This document shows, piece by piece, positions 1-8,936 of a stretch of DNA of 64,000 nucleotides; the first letter of the stretch is position 1; every line of letters starts with the position of its first letter. The position numbers and the translations under genes were made by a program. This DNA is from Mycetocola manganoxydans (GTDB taxonomy: Bacteria > Actinomycetota > Actinomycetes > Actinomycetales > Microbacteriaceae): positions 124,001 through 188,000 of the forward strand of contig NZ_RCUV01000006.1 in the NCBI RefSeq assembly GCF_003667545.1, read 5' to 3'. A model generated the notes under the pieces. It made no database searches and had not been told where the DNA came from. It was given only the letters and a program-made list of their open reading frames with translations.

Positions 1-1
1 G

Positions 2-850
2 GCGGACTTCTCCGCGGCCGTGAGGGAGGGAATCGACCTCGGCGCGTCCTCGGCCGCCCAGCTGGATGCCGTCGCTCGCGCGGCAGGCACGTCGCGCGCT
101 GCCGTGCACCTCAAGCTCGACACGGGACTCAGCAGGAACGGTGTCGCGGAGGCCGACTGGGCTGCCGTCTTCGACCATGCCCGGCGCCTCGAAGAGGCAG
201 GCTCGCTCTCGATCCGCGGAATCTTCTCGCACCTGTCGAACGCGTCGGCCGAGGACGACCGGGCGGCAGTCGCCGTCTTCCGCCGGGGGCTTGCCCTCGC
301 CGAGAACGCCGGACTCCGGCCGGACCTCGTCCATCTCGCCGCGACAGCGGCGGCGATCGACCTCCCAGACGCCCGGTTCAACACGGTCCGGATCGGCATC
401 GGCATGTACGGTCTCTCGCCGTTCGACGACCGGAGCTCCGCGGATCTCGGCCTCGTGCCCGCGATGACCCTGATGGGACGGATCGCGGCGGTCCGCCGAC
501 TGCCTGCCGGCAGTGGCGTCTCGTACAGTTACACCTACCGGACCCAGCGGGAATCCACCCTCGCGCTCGTTCCGCTCGGATACGCGGACGGGGTCCCACG
601 CCAGGCCTCCGGCGCCGGGCACGTCGTCATCGCCGGTTCCCGGTTTCCTGTCGCCGGTCGCATCGCCATGGACCAGTTCGTCGTCGACGTCGGGGACCTC
701 GACGTCGCCGTGGGAGACGATGTGATCCTCTTCGGCGACCCGGTCTCCGGTGTCCCGAGTGCCACCGAGTGGGCCGAAGCCGCAGGCACGATCAATTACG
801 AGATCGTCACCCGGATCGGCGCACGCGTCGAGAGGCGGTACGTCCGGTGA
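2..850 (+). CDS. alr: Alanine racemase, C-terminal part (5' end outside window)
   Basis: PLP-dependent interconversion of L- and D-alanine, supplying D-Ala for peptidoglycan. The reading frame is open from base 2, so the N-terminal barrel strand with the PLP lysine lies to the left. Counting from the first Met at base 20, visible family motifs are HLKLDTGLSRNG (30-41), RIGIGMYG (124-131), and GVSYSYTYR, whose first Tyr (about 169) matches the second catalytic base. GYADG (187-191) and the Met-Asp-Gln segment of the C-terminal beta domain follow. The stop overlaps the GTG of tsaE by 4 nt, so the two are probably cotranscribed. Identification is firm; only the start is missing. Confidence 0.95.
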   Translation, partial: ADFSAAVREGIDLGASSAAQLDAVARAAGTSRAAVHLKLDTGLSRNGVAEADWAAVFDHARRLEEAGSLSIRGIFSHLSNASAEDDRAAVAVFRRGLALAENAGLRPDLVHLAATAAAIDLPDARFNTVRIGIGMYGLSPFDDRSSADLGLVPAMTLMGRIAAVRRLPAGSGVSYSYTYRTQRESTLALVPLGYADGVPRQASGAGHVVIAGSRFPVAGRIAMDQFVVDVGDLDVAVGDDVILFGDPVSGVPSATEWAEAAGTINYEIVTRIGARVERRYVR

Positions 851-1329
851 TCGAGCTGCCGTTCGAGGCGATGGTCGACACGTCGGACGACATGCACGAA
901 CTCGGGATCCGGCTCGGCGCCTCCCTCCAGGCGGGAGACCTGCTCGTCCTCACCGGGCCGCTCGGGGCGGGCAAGACCACTCTGACGCGCGGTATCGGTG
1001 AGGGGCTCGGTGTTCGCGGGCCGGTGACGAGTCCCACCTTCGTCCTCGCCCGCACCCATCCCAACCTCGTCGGAGGTCCGCCACTCGTGCACGTCGACGC
1101 GTACCGGCTGAGCGAGGCCATCGAACTCGACGACCTCGACATCGATTACGCCAGGAGCGTCGTCATCGTCGAGTGGGGCAGGGGGCTCGTCGACGCGATC
1201 GCCCCGGGATGGGTCGATGTCGAAATCGAGCGGCCGACCGGCGCGTCCCAAAGCGAGGTGGATGGGGACGTGGCGGATGCCGGGGACGAGCCCCGTCGCA
1301 TCCGCATCACCCGGGCAACGGCCCGGTGA
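847..1329 (+). CDS. tsaE: tRNA t6A biosynthesis ATPase TsaE
   Basis: ATPase partner of TsaB-TsaD in N6-threonylcarbamoyladenosine synthesis at tRNA position 37. I take GTG 847, which overlaps the alr stop (GTGA), giving 160 aa; upstream sequence in this frame is antisense-like and unrelated. Walker A is GPLGAGKTTLTRG (about 37-49) and the family SPTFVLARTHPN segment follows. A C-terminal Arg/Gly/Asp-rich tail is slightly longer than in short TsaE proteins. It sits in alr-tsaE-tsaB-rimI-tsaD, the usual actinobacterial order. Confidence 0.95.
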   Translation: MIELPFEAMVDTSDDMHELGIRLGASLQAGDLLVLTGPLGAGKTTLTRGIGEGLGVRGPVTSPTFVLARTHPNLVGGPPLVHVDAYRLSEAIELDDLDIDYARSVVIVEWGRGLVDAIAPGWVDVEIERPTGASQSEVDGDVADAGDEPRRIRITRATAR

Positions 1330-1349
1330 TGCCGCACTTCCTGAGCGCG

Positions 1350-1355
1350 TAGGCT
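1350..1355 (+). promoter_or_regulatory. -10 box of leaderless tsaB promoter
   Basis: TAGGCT ends 7 nt before the tsaB GTG, so transcription would begin at or next to the start codon. No clear -35 hexamer is seen. One of about twelve such boxes in the window. Confidence 0.55.
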
Positions 1356-1362
1356 TGACCGC

Positions 1363-1980
1363 GTGCTTCTCGCCATAGATTCCTCCACCGGCACCTCCGT
1401 CGCCGTGGTCGACCTGGCTGGCGGCATCCTCGCCGAACAGGCGATCGATGACACCATGAGTCACGCCGAGGTCGTCGGCGCGCTCCTGGGCGACACCCTC
1501 CGCGAGGCCGGGGTCGTCCCCGCCGATCTCTCCGCGGTCGCCTGCGGCATGGGACCCGGTCCGTTCACCGGGTTGAGGATCGGCATCGCCGCCGCGCGCG
1601 CATTCGCGTTCGGCGCGGGGAAACCGGTCGTGCCACTCGTCAGCCATGATGCCGTCGCCTTCGCGTGGTACTCGGCAGGCAACGAAGGGGACCTTCTCGT
1701 CGAGACCGACGCGCGGCGCAAGGAACTGTACTGGTCGGCGTACGCGGGTCTGTCTGCTGCCGGCCTGCCGGTTCGCGTCGGGGGCCCAGGGCTCGCGAGG
1801 CCAGAGGATGTTCCCGAGTCCACCGGTACGCGGCTCGAGGCCGCAGCGGTGTCAGCGGGAGCCCTCGGCATGCTCGCCGAGCTGACCTGGGCTGCCGGCA
1901 ACGATTTCGCAGCAGACGAACCGCTGTATCTCCGGTCACCGGATGTCAGCATCTCGTCGCGGAAACGCGTGACCTCATGA
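1363..1980 (+). CDS. tsaB: tRNA t6A biosynthesis scaffold TsaB
   Basis: ASKHA-fold partner of TsaD in t6A37 formation. GTG 1363 start; 205 aa. The N-terminal phosphate-1-like strand [17 protein letters not shown] and the diagnostic [21 protein letters not shown] segment (about residues 62-82) are present. There is no Shine-Dalgarno sequence; a TAGGCT -10 box 7 nt upstream suggests leaderless translation and a promoter internal to the cluster. The stop overlaps the ATG of rimI (ATGA). Confidence 0.93.
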   Translation: MLLAIDSSTGTSVAVVDLAGGILAEQAIDDTMSHAEVVGALLGDTLREAGVVPADLSAVACGMGPGPFTGLRIGIAAARAFAFGAGKPVVPLVSHDAVAFAWYSAGNEGDLLVETDARRKELYWSAYAGLSAAGLPVRVGGPGLARPEDVPESTGTRLEAAAVSAGALGMLAELTWAAGNDFAADEPLYLRSPDVSISSRKRVTS

Positions 1981-2465
1981 CGTGGCAGTTACGCCGCGCA
2001 GTGGTGGCCGACCTGTCCCGGATCCTCGAGATCGAGCGCTCCGTCTTCGCGACGGACGCCTGGTCCGAGTCGATGCTGCGCGACGAACTCGAGTCGACGA
2101 ACACCTCGTACGTTGTGGCGACGCCGATCGGTGCGCCGGAGATCGTGCAGGGCTACGCCGGGCTCATGCTCCTTCCCGGTGCAACGGAAGCCGACGTCCA
2201 GACCATCGCCGTCGCCCCAGAGGCCCGCCGGATGGGGCTTGGCCGTGTGCTGATGCATACGCTGATCCGGAAGGCTCGGGAGGCGGGTGTGCGCGACGTG
2301 TTCCTCGAAGTTCGCGCCGACAACGCCGCCGCGCAGGCGCTCTACGATTCCCTCGGCTTCGTCGGCATCGGCGTGCGCCCCGGCTACTACCAACCAGACG
2401 ACGTGGATGCCATCGTGATGAAACTCGTTCTCGCCCGACCCTCGACACCGATCGGAGCACCGTGA
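1977..2465 (+). CDS. rimI: Ribosomal-protein-S18-alanine N-acetyltransferase (GNAT)
   Basis: GNAT-fold acetyltransferase, in bacteria normally acetylating the N-terminal Ala of ribosomal protein S18. ATG 1977 overlaps the tsaB stop, giving 162 aa ([10 protein letters not shown]...). Motif A, the acetyl-CoA pyrophosphate loop, is seen as [15 protein letters not shown]. Motif B is [24 protein letters not shown], a typical RimI ending. Its place between tsaB and tsaD supports RimI rather than a generic GNAT. The next cistron starts within its stop codon. Confidence 0.92.
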   Translation: MTWQLRRAVVADLSRILEIERSVFATDAWSESMLRDELESTNTSYVVATPIGAPEIVQGYAGLMLLPGATEADVQTIAVAPEARRMGLGRVLMHTLIRKAREAGVRDVFLEVRADNAAAQALYDSLGFVGIGVRPGYYQPDDVDAIVMKLVLARPSTPIGAP

Positions 2466-3529
2466 ACGGGGTCGACCGAGCTGCCCCGCTCGTTCTCGGG
2501 ATCGAGACGTCATGCGACGAGACCGGGATCGGCATCGTCAGGGGGCGGTCGCTGCTCAGCAACACCATCGCGTCGTCGATGGACGAACACGCCAGGTACG
2601 GCGGCGTCGTCCCCGAGGTCGCTGCTCGAGCCCACCTCGAAGCCCTCGTGCCCGCACTCACCGCCGCTGTAGCCGAGGCGGGAATCACGCTCGACGAGCT
2701 CGACGCCATCGCCGTGACATCCGGTCCCGGCCTGTCCGGTGCGCTCATGGTCGGTGTCGGGGCGGCGAAGGCGCTCAGCGTGGCTCTCGACAAACCGATC
2801 TATGCCGTGAACCACCTCGTGGGCCACGTCGGTGCAGACATCCTCGACGAGTCAGGGACACCGTTCGAGTACCCGACCATCGCCCTTCTCGTGTCGGGAG
2901 GGCACACCTCGCTGCTCCTCGTCCGCGACCTCGTCAGCGATGTCGAACTGCTCGGCGAGACCATCGACGACGCGGCGGGGGAGGCTTTCGACAAGGTCGC
3001 ACGCCTCCTCGGGCTGCCGTACCCAGGCGGCCCGGAGATCGACCGGCTCGCCGCCGTCGGCAATCAGACGGCGATCCGGTTCCCCCGTGGGCTGACGCAC
3101 CCCAAGGACATGGCGAAGCACCGCTACGATTTCTCCTTCTCCGGGCTCAAGACATCGGTCGCGCGGTGGGTCGAGAAGCAGCAGGACCTCGGCAACGAGG
3201 TGCCGGTGGCGGATGTCGCGGCGAGCTTCCGCGAAGCGGTCGCGGACGTGCTCCTCACCAAAGCGATAGCGGCCTGTGCCGACCACGGCGTGCCACGCCT
3301 CCTCCTCGGCGGTGGCGTCGTGGCGAACGCCCGGGTGCGTGAACTGGCCGCCGAGCGGGCCGCGGCAGCCGGAGTCGCGCTGCGCATCCCGCCGCTGTCG
3401 CTGTGCACGGACAACGGAGCGATGATCGCCGAACTCGGCGCGCAGCTGATCATGGCGGGCCATGCGCCGTCGACGCTCGACTTTCCTGCCGACTCCACGC
3501 TCCCTGTCACCGAGATCCAGGTGCACTGA
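2462..3529 (+). CDS. tsaD: tRNA N6-adenosine threonylcarbamoyltransferase TsaD
   Basis: Catalytic subunit transferring threonylcarbamoyl from its AMP ester to A37 of ANN-decoding tRNAs. GTG 2462 overlaps the rimI stop (GTGA); 355 aa, normal length. It opens with [16 protein letters not shown]. The metal-binding HLVGH gives His118 and His122, and [11 protein letters not shown] supplies the third ligand. The nucleotide-binding [10 protein letters not shown] is present. Last gene of the alr-tsaEB-rimI-tsaD run; about 200 non-coding bases follow. Confidence 0.97.
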   Translation: MNGVDRAAPLVLGIETSCDETGIGIVRGRSLLSNTIASSMDEHARYGGVVPEVAARAHLEALVPALTAAVAEAGITLDELDAIAVTSGPGLSGALMVGVGAAKALSVALDKPIYAVNHLVGHVGADILDESGTPFEYPTIALLVSGGHTSLLLVRDLVSDVELLGETIDDAAGEAFDKVARLLGLPYPGGPEIDRLAAVGNQTAIRFPRGLTHPKDMAKHRYDFSFSGLKTSVARWVEKQQDLGNEVPVADVAASFREAVADVLLTKAIAACADHGVPRLLLGGGVVANARVRELAAERAAAAGVALRIPPLSLCTDNGAMIAELGAQLIMAGHAPSTLDFPADSTLPVTEIQVH

Positions 3530-3652
3530 ACGTCCGACGGATCGGGCGTTGCTCGGTCGACACCGGTTGATGCCGCCGCCGGAAATCCGCCAATACCGAC
3601 GGAGCAATATACCGGATGCGGCGCGCATCCGGATTCACCCGAATCCTCGCGA

Positions 3653-3658
3653 TAGGGT
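3653..3658 (+). promoter_or_regulatory. Possible -10 box for the DUF4190-type gene
   Basis: TAGGGT lies in the 200-base gap after tsaD, about 70 nt before the next start codon; no convincing -35 is visible. The rest of 3530-3729 shows no ORF or strong hairpin. Confidence 0.3.
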
Positions 3659-3729
3659 GTCACTCTGGATGCCCGCTGACGCCGTCGGGGGTGCCACCGG
3701 CTCAGTGCTTCGGCGACAGGAGAACCTCA

Positions 3730-4407
3730 GTGACAGACCCCCAGCGCCCCGAGGATCTGCCGGAGCGCCCGCCGCTTCCGCCCCGGACCGCTCCTGGCGC
3801 GGGCGAGCAGCAGTCGCCGCCCGCACCGGCACCGTATCCCGCCCAGACACCTCCGCCGAACCCGTACGGCCAGGCTCCGACCGGACGGCACGCCCCCCAG
3901 GCGCCACCCGCCCACACCGAGTTCGCACCGCCCAGCTCGCCCGGTTTCGGGCCACAGGGCTCCCCGGTCGCGCCGACGCCACCAGCCCAGCAGGGACCGT
4001 ACGGACAGCCGCCACAGCACCAGCAATACCCCCAGCCACAGCCACAGCCTGAGTACGGGCAGCAGGCCAACGGCCAGCCCGCGTACCCGGCTGCCGGTGC
4101 CGCGCACCAGCAGCCCTACCCCGCTGCCGCCCCCGTCCCCGCGTCCACGCCGGCCCAGCCGGCATCCCGGCTGGGTACCACCGGGGTCGTCCTCGGCAGC
4201 ATCGGAGTGCTCGGCGGGATCATCTTCGGCTGGACCCTGCCGCTGTCGATCGTCGCCATCGTCCTCGGGTTCATCGCGCGGTCACGGGAACCACATGCCC
4301 GTGGTGTCGCCCTCGCCGCCATCGTCACCGGAATCATCGGACTCCTGCTGTCCGCGGGCTGGCTGGCGTACAGCATCATCACCTGGCTCGCCCTGACGAG
4401 CTCCTAG
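3730..4407 (+). CDS. DUF4190-type membrane protein with Pro/Gln-rich N-terminus
   Basis: Cytoplasmic-membrane protein of unknown function, 225 aa from GTG 3730. The start is set by AGGAG at 3718-3722, 7 nt upstream; the frame stays open further up but without a ribosome-binding site. Residues 1 to about 145 are a low-complexity Pro/Gln/Ala/Tyr tail, probably disordered. The last 80 residues hold two or three hydrophobic helices (LGTTGVVLGSIGVLGGIIFG; PLSIVAIVLGFIARSRE; GVALAAIVTGIIGLLLSAGW), the DUF4190 pattern. A hydrophilic Pro-rich tail joined to a small membrane domain is common in actinobacterial envelope proteins; no activity can be read from it. Confidence 0.8.
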   Translation: MTDPQRPEDLPERPPLPPRTAPGAGEQQSPPAPAPYPAQTPPPNPYGQAPTGRHAPQAPPAHTEFAPPSSPGFGPQGSPVAPTPPAQQGPYGQPPQHQQYPQPQPQPEYGQQANGQPAYPAAGAAHQQPYPAAAPVPASTPAQPASRLGTTGVVLGSIGVLGGIIFGWTLPLSIVAIVLGFIARSREPHARGVALAAIVTGIIGLLLSAGWLAYSIITWLALTSS

Positions 4408-4421
4408 GAAAGGAAGCGCAC

Positions 4422-4751
4422 GTGAGCGTGAACCCTGCCATCCTCTTCACCGCCGCAACGACGAGCTACGTCGCCAACTGCGCCCTCGGCGCTGCGGTCG
4501 CCACCGGCACACTGAGGACCGGTCGCGCCCATTGGATCCACCACGCGCTCTACATCTCGACGGCAAGCCTCGCGGGGATCGCAGCGAGCTCCCTCTTCTG
4601 GAGCCGCAACCGCGCTGGTCTCCTGCTCCTGCCTGCCGCCGTCCCGCTCGTCCTCATTCCCGCCATCAGTTCACGCTCACGCAGGCACATCGTCACCGCG
4701 CTGTCCGCAGCTCCGTTTTTCGTGGCGAGCCTCATCAAAGCCTGGAGATAA
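4422..4751 (+). CDS. Small hypothetical membrane protein
   Basis: 109 aa from GTG 4422, preceded by a purine-rich AGGAAAGGA. Three or four hydrophobic stretches: about 6-28, 44-58, 66-82 and 92-106. His/Arg-rich loops sit between them. I do not recognise a family. The gene lies 14 nt after the DUF4190-type gene and 3 nt before a nitroreductase, so all three probably share a transcript. Confidence 0.75.
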   Translation: MSVNPAILFTAATTSYVANCALGAAVATGTLRTGRAHWIHHALYISTASLAGIAASSLFWSRNRAGLLLLPAAVPLVLIPAISSRSRRHIVTALSAAPFFVASLIKAWR

Positions 4752-4754
4752 CCC

Positions 4755-5570
4755 ATGGATTTTCTCGACGTCGTCCGCCGCCGCAAGACCACCAACGGGC
4801 CGTTCCTGCCCGATCCGGTGAGTGAGGAGCACCAGCGGCTCCTGATGGAACTGGCCGGGCGGGCACCGTCCCAGCTCAACAGCCAGCCGTGGCGATTCGT
4901 GATCGTCGAGGAGAAGGACACGATCGAGAAGATCGCCGCGATCAGCGGCGAGAGCATGACGGAGGCGATGTCGAACGGCACGTTCTTCGAGCGCTACAAA
5001 CCATATTTCCGGTTCAGCGCAGAAGAGATGGCCACCAGGCGTGACGGGATGCTGTTCGACCGGCTCCCGGCCGCCCTGCGACCGTTCACGAGCCAGGTGT
5101 TCACCGCGCGCGGGCAGAAACTCATGAACACGATGCGTGTGCCGCAGAAGCTCGGTGAGGAGAACCGCAAGCTCGTCGCCGGGTCACCGCTGCTCCTCGG
5201 CGTCATGCTCGACCGGTCGGAATACCGGCCAGGGGAGCTCTCGTCGTTCTACTCGGTGTTCAGCATGGGTGCCGCGATGGAGAACGTCTGGCTGGCGACG
5301 GTCGAACTGGGCATGGGCATCCAGTTCGTGTCGTTCCCGATGGAGGTCCCCGGGAACTGGGCGAAGATCGAAGGCCTCCTGCAGGTGCCTGACAGCCTCG
5401 AACTCATGGCCGTATACCGTCTCGGTTACCTGCCGCCGGAACAACGCCGGCCCGCGATCGACTGGTCGAGCCACGAGCGCAAGCTGCCATCGCAATACGT
5501 CTTCCGCGGCACATGCGAAACGCCCCAGACCGGGTGGGACACCCCCGTCGAAACGGGGAACCCGGCCTGA
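4755..5570 (+). CDS. Nitroreductase family protein
   Basis: FMN-dependent NAD(P)H oxidoreductase of the nitroreductase fold, 271 aa. The N-terminal FMN-binding segment is [17 protein letters not shown] followed by [17 protein letters not shown] (about 35-51), the typical Arg...Ser-x-x-N-x-Q-P-W pattern. The family's C-terminal half ([27 protein letters not shown]) forms the dimer and flavin edge. A C-terminal extension of about 40 residues is unusual for small nitroreductases. The natural substrate cannot be told; quinones and nitroaromatics are the usual test substrates. Confidence 0.85.
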   Translation: MDFLDVVRRRKTTNGPFLPDPVSEEHQRLLMELAGRAPSQLNSQPWRFVIVEEKDTIEKIAAISGESMTEAMSNGTFFERYKPYFRFSAEEMATRRDGMLFDRLPAALRPFTSQVFTARGQKLMNTMRVPQKLGEENRKLVAGSPLLLGVMLDRSEYRPGELSSFYSVFSMGAAMENVWLATVELGMGIQFVSFPMEVPGNWAKIEGLLQVPDSLELMAVYRLGYLPPEQRRPAIDWSSHERKLPSQYVFRGTCETPQTGWDTPVETGNPA

Positions 5571-5585
5571 GGCGTTGCGTCGGTT

Positions 5586-6059
5586 CTAGCGTCCGGTCGC
5601 GTCCGGCGAGCGGTCGACGGACCCACGCCATGCGCCGGTCTCGAACCCGTTGGACTCGATCAGTTCCTTGAACTTCTTGAGGTCCTTCTTGATCTGCATG
5701 TCGTCGACCTGGAGCAGCGCGCCGGCGGATTCGACGACACCCTGAGGGGTCCAGTCCATCCGCAGGGAGATCCGCGTCTCGGAGTCGCTCAACCGGTGGA
5801 ACGTGACAACACCGGCGTGCTCTTCGCCGCTCGTGCTGTTCCAGGCAACCCGCTCATCCGGGATCTGCTCGGTGATTTCAGCGTCGAACTCGCGGGTGAC
5901 CCCTGCGATCGAAACCTTCCAGTGCGTCTGGGTGTCTGACTTCTGGACGACCTCATCCACGCCGCCGAGGAACTGCGGGAAGGATTCGAACTGGGTCCAC
6001 TGGTTGTAGACGCTGGAGATGGGAGCTGAAACGTCGATATCGGAGTTGACAGTTGCCAT
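5586..6059 (-). CDS. SRPBCC (START-like) family protein
   Basis: 157 aa, ATG 6059 with AGAAGGA upstream. It matches the polyketide cyclase/dehydrase-type SRPBCC fold: first strand VNSDIDVSAPISSVYNQWTQFESFPQFL, the helix-grip strands WKVSIAGVTREFDAEITEQ and RVAWNSTSGEEHAGVVTF, and a long C-terminal helix (DMQIKKDLKKFKELIES). These proteins bind hydrophobic ligands in a deep cavity; the ligand here is unknown. Convergent with the nitroreductase gene. Confidence 0.85.
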   Translation of the reverse strand: MATVNSDIDVSAPISSVYNQWTQFESFPQFLGGVDEVVQKSDTQTHWKVSIAGVTREFDAEITEQIPDERVAWNSTSGEEHAGVVTFHRLSDSETRISLRMDWTPQGVVESAGALLQVDDMQIKKDLKKFKELIESNGFETGAWRGSVDRSPDATGR

Positions 6060-6172
6060 GGGGCATCCTTCTCTCTGTTCGTGTGGTGAGTCTTCAGGAC
6101 ACCACGCGGCCGAGAGGGATGTCGAGGGGTTGCGACGCCGTGCCCCGACGTGCCACGCACCATCCGATGAGC

Positions 6173-7360
6173 TCAGACCCGTTCACAGAGAAGCGCAGCG
6201 TGCCTTCCTGCCACCCGGGTGAGGAAGAGCGTTGCACTGTTGGGGCCCTTGAGGCTCATCCGCGTGCGGAACGCCGCCGGGTCGATGTCAGCCCCGCGTT
6301 TCTTCACCTCGAGGGTGCCGATGCCACGACCGCGCAGCTCTTTTTTGAGGGTGCGTTCGTCGAGCGGGAAGCGCTCGATCACCCGGAACCCGGCCGCGAA
6401 CGGACTGGAGCCGGCATCGTTCCCGGTGAGATAGGCGATTCCGTCGCTGAGCATTCCGGCTCCGAGCGAACGGGCGACGTCGCCGATGAGACGGGCACGG
6501 ATGATCGCACCGTCCGGCTCCCAGAGGTACTCGCCGAGCTCGACCGTGTCGACATCGTCGCTGTCTGCCACCGCGTGCAGCTCGTGGCTCCCGTCGGCGT
6601 CGAGAACCAGGGCAGAGCGACGGATGCCGTCGCGAGCGACAGCGCCGAACCACAGGCCAAGCTCCACCACCTGGCCGTCGGCACTCACCCACTGCGCTTC
6701 CGCGTCGTCCGGGATCTGGGACCGATCAAACCCCGGCCCGAGCTTGACTCCGGTGGGGCGGGAGGCCGCCGACTCGAAGACGAAGTCGAGCGACGGGGTG
6801 TAATCCGACGGGTCCGTCAGTCGTGACGTGTTCCTGTGGCCGGCCGTTCGCCGCGCCGGGTCGAAGTAGAGGCCGTCGAACCCGTCCAGGTCGACGTCGG
6901 TCGCCGATGCATGCTCCACCCGCGCCGACTCGAACGGTGCCAGGTTGTAGCTCGCGACAGTGGCTGTCACCTCGTCGACGTCGACCGCGGTCACGTCGAG
7001 TCCGAGGGCGGCGAATGCCATGGCGTCCCCGCCGATTCCGCAACCGAGGTCCGCGACCCTGCCGATCCCTGCTGAGTGGAACCGTCCGGCGTGGAGGGCT
7101 GCGACCCGGAGGCGGGTGGCCTGCTCGAGTCCTGCCTCGGTGAAGAGCATCCGTGAGGCGAAGTCCCCGAATTTCGCTCGGGCTTTGATCCGCAGTCGCC
7201 CCTGGGTCAGGGCCGTCGCGACGAGGGTGGGGGAGTGGCCGGCCGCCCGTAGTCGCGACACCGTCGCGACGACGTCGCTCCCAGCATCCGTTTCGGCGAC
7301 CTCGTCGACGAGCCTCAGCCCCTCCGGCGTGAGCAATTCGACAAGTTCGGCTCTCTCCAT
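6173..7360 (-). CDS. Class I SAM-dependent methyltransferase with THUMP-like C-terminal domain
   Basis: 395 aa. A Rossmann methyltransferase core carries motif I VADLGCGIGGDAMAFAALGLDVTAVDVD (about 122-149) and a motif IV region FDGLYFDPARR. A helical N-terminal domain precedes it. The last 80 residues (RGIGTLEVKKRGADIDP...) match the THUMP-like domain of a poorly characterised actinobacterial family. An RNA substrate is plausible from the domain pairing but unproven. No Shine-Dalgarno; a -10 box 6 nt upstream suggests a leaderless mRNA. Confidence 0.85.
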   Translation of the reverse strand: MERAELVELLTPEGLRLVDEVAETDAGSDVVATVSRLRAAGHSPTLVATALTQGRLRIKARAKFGDFASRMLFTEAGLEQATRLRVAALHAGRFHSAGIGRVADLGCGIGGDAMAFAALGLDVTAVDVDEVTATVASYNLAPFESARVEHASATDVDLDGFDGLYFDPARRTAGHRNTSRLTDPSDYTPSLDFVFESAASRPTGVKLGPGFDRSQIPDDAEAQWVSADGQVVELGLWFGAVARDGIRRSALVLDADGSHELHAVADSDDVDTVELGEYLWEPDGAIIRARLIGDVARSLGAGMLSDGIAYLTGNDAGSSPFAAGFRVIERFPLDERTLKKELRGRGIGTLEVKKRGADIDPAAFRTRMSLKGPNSATLFLTRVAGRHAALLCERV

Positions 7361-7366
7361 CCCGCA

Positions 7367-7372
7367 AACCTA
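7367..7372 (-). promoter_or_regulatory. -10 box of leaderless THUMP-like methyltransferase promoter
   Basis: TAGGTT on the minus strand, 6 nt before the ATG at 7360. Confidence 0.55.
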
Positions 7373-7402
7373 CCAAGCGAAAGCACCGGAATCCGGCGCC
7401 AT

Positions 7403-7429
7403 TGGCACTCACGTTGCGAGAGTGCCAAC
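7403..7429. promoter_or_regulatory. CIRCE-type operator 1 (HrcA site) upstream of groES
   Basis: Perfect inverted repeat TTGGCACTC-N9-GAGTGCCAA. It differs from the CIRCE consensus (TTAGCACTC-N9-GAGTGCTAA) by one symmetric base per arm. It overlaps the probable groES -35 region. Confidence 0.85.
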
Positions 7430-7442
7430 GGATCCCTAGACT
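7415..7442 (+). promoter_or_regulatory. Probable groES promoter
   Basis: TTGCGA (7415-7420), 16-nt spacer, TAGACT (7437-7442). It sits between and within the two CIRCE operators, as expected for HrcA repression. Confidence 0.65.
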
Positions 7443-7446
7443 GGCG

Positions 7447-7473
7447 TTAGCACTCTCGATGTGAGGGTGCTAA
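7447..7473. promoter_or_regulatory. CIRCE operator 2 upstream of groES
   Basis: TTAGCACTC-N9-GGGTGCTAA; left arm is exact consensus and right arm has one mismatch. It lies just downstream of the probable -10 box, so it would also be present in the mRNA leader. Confidence 0.9.
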
Positions 7474-7504
7474 CTCAAGTCTTAGTTTCAGAAAGAGGTC
7501 AACC

Positions 7505-7801
7505 GTGTCGGTCTCCATCAAGCCGCTCGAAGATCGCATCGTCATCAAGCAGGTCGATGCGGAGCAGACAACTGCTTCCGGTCTTGTCATCCCTGACACC
7601 GCTAAGGAGAAGCCCCAGGAGGGCGTCGTCGAAGCAGTAGGCCCCGGCCGCATCGACGACAACGGCAACCGCGTTCCGCTCGACGTCGCCGTCGGCGACA
7701 AGGTCATCTACTCCAAGTACGGCGGAACCGAAGTGAAGTTCGACGGGCAGGACTACCTGGTTCTCTCGGCTCGCGACGTGCTCGCCGTGGTGGTTCGCTA
7801 A
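7505..7801 (+). CDS. groES: Co-chaperonin GroES
   Basis: 10-kDa co-chaperonin that caps GroEL, 98 aa, full length. GTG 7505 with GAAAGAGG 6-7 nt upstream. The N-terminal [13 protein letters not shown], the mobile GroEL-binding loop [17 protein letters not shown], and the C-terminal [31 protein letters not shown] are all clear. Two CIRCE operators imply HrcA control. groEL is not next to it: a strong hairpin and then rarD follow, so groES is monocistronic here. Confidence 0.98.
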   Translation: MSVSIKPLEDRIVIKQVDAEQTTASGLVIPDTAKEKPQEGVVEAVGPGRIDDNGNRVPLDVAVGDKVIYSKYGGTEVKFDGQDYLVLSARDVLAVVVR

Positions 7802-7819
7802 CACCGCAACGCACTCGAA

Positions 7820-7855
7820 CGATATCCCGGATGGTGAAAACCGTCCGGGATATCG
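7820..7855 (+). terminator. Hairpin terminator after groES
   Basis: 12-bp perfect arms (CGATATCCCGGA / TCCGGGATATCG) extended inward by four pairs, one of them G-U, to a GAAA tetraloop. No T-run follows, as is common in high-GC actinobacteria. Confidence 0.8.
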
Positions 7856-7885
7856 TCCGTTAACGGCATCGTCGGTGGGCAGGAC

Positions 7886-7891
7886 TAGCAT
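7886..7891 (+). promoter_or_regulatory. -10 box of leaderless rarD promoter
   Basis: TAGCAT, 6 nt before the rarD GTG at 7898. Confidence 0.55.
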
Positions 7892-7897
7892 CAAGGG

Positions 7898-8896
7898 GTG
7901 CCAACAGCCTCGGACCCTCAAGACACCGGCGTCGTAACAGGCGGCATACTCTCACCGGGGGCTACCGACCCCTCGGATCGACTCAGCAGGCCGGGCCTCG
8001 CCTCCGCCGTCACCGCTTATGTGCTGTGGGGCACCCTGCCCCTGTATTTTCTGCTTGTCGCGCCGACGGGACCGTTCGAACTCGTCGCCGCCCGGGTGAT
8101 CTTCTCCCTCGTCTTCTGCGCCCTCCTCCTCACGGTCACGCGGGCGTGGAAGCCATTCATCACCCTGCTCCTGACCCCCAGGATCAGTTTCACGATGGCG
8201 CTCGCCGGCGCGCTGATCTTCGTCAACTGGCAGACCTATGTCTACGGCGTCCTCACCGGACACGTCGTCGAGGCGTCGCTCGGATACTTCATCAACCCCA
8301 TCGTCACCGTATTTCTTGGCGTCTTCTTCCTCCGGGAGAAGCTGCGACCCATCCAGTGGATCTCGGTCGGCATCAGTATCGTCGCGGTCCTCGTGCTCAC
8401 GTTCGCGGGCAGCGGGGTGCCCTGGATCGCGCTCGTGCTCGCCTTCTCGTTCGGTTTCTATGGCTACATCAAGAAGCGTGTCGGGCCACGCGTGGACGCC
8501 GTCGCCGGGCTCACGCTCGAGACCGCGTGGCTGATGCCGGTTGCGATCGTCCAGCTGGTCGTCGTCGGACTGACGACCGGGCTGACGATCGGGACGGTGA
8601 GCCTGATGCACACCGCCCTCCTCGCCGGGACCGGTGTGATCACCGCCGTGCCGCTCCTCTTCTTCGCCGCTGCGTCGAGGCGCCTTCCTCTCGTCTGGAT
8701 GGGCTTCATCCAGTTCTTCGCGCCGGTCATCCAGTTCCTCGTCGGCGTGCTCATCCTGCACGAGGAAATGCCCCCCGAACGGTGGGTGGGGTTCAGTCTG
8801 GTCTGGCTCGCTCTCGTCATTCTCACGGCCGATATGGCAATCACGGCGCGGCGATCGGTCGCGCGACGCAAGAAAATGGCTTCGACGGCTCCCTGA
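7898..8896 (+). CDS. rarD: EamA/RarD family transporter
   Basis: Inner-membrane permease of the drug/metabolite transporter superfamily, 332 aa with about ten membrane helices in two EamA repeats. RarD hallmarks are ALWGTLPLYF-like AYVLWGTLPLYFLL near the start, NWQTYVYGVLTGHVVEASLGYFINPIV in the middle and a VGVLILHEEMPPERWVGF loop near the end. RarD was named for chloramphenicol sensitivity; the substrate is unknown. About 30 hydrophilic residues precede the first helix. GTG 7898 lies 6 nt after a TAGCAT box, suggesting a leaderless mRNA. Confidence 0.88.
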   Translation: MPTASDPQDTGVVTGGILSPGATDPSDRLSRPGLASAVTAYVLWGTLPLYFLLVAPTGPFELVAARVIFSLVFCALLLTVTRAWKPFITLLLTPRISFTMALAGALIFVNWQTYVYGVLTGHVVEASLGYFINPIVTVFLGVFFLREKLRPIQWISVGISIVAVLVLTFAGSGVPWIALVLAFSFGFYGYIKKRVGPRVDAVAGLTLETAWLMPVAIVQLVVVGLTTGLTIGTVSLMHTALLAGTGVITAVPLLFFAAASRRLPLVWMGFIQFFAPVIQFLVGVLILHEEMPPERWVGFSLVWLALVILTADMAITARRSVARRKKMASTAP

Positions 8897-8936
8897 CCGC
8901 AGCGAATCATCACGAACTGTAACGATTGCATCCCTC

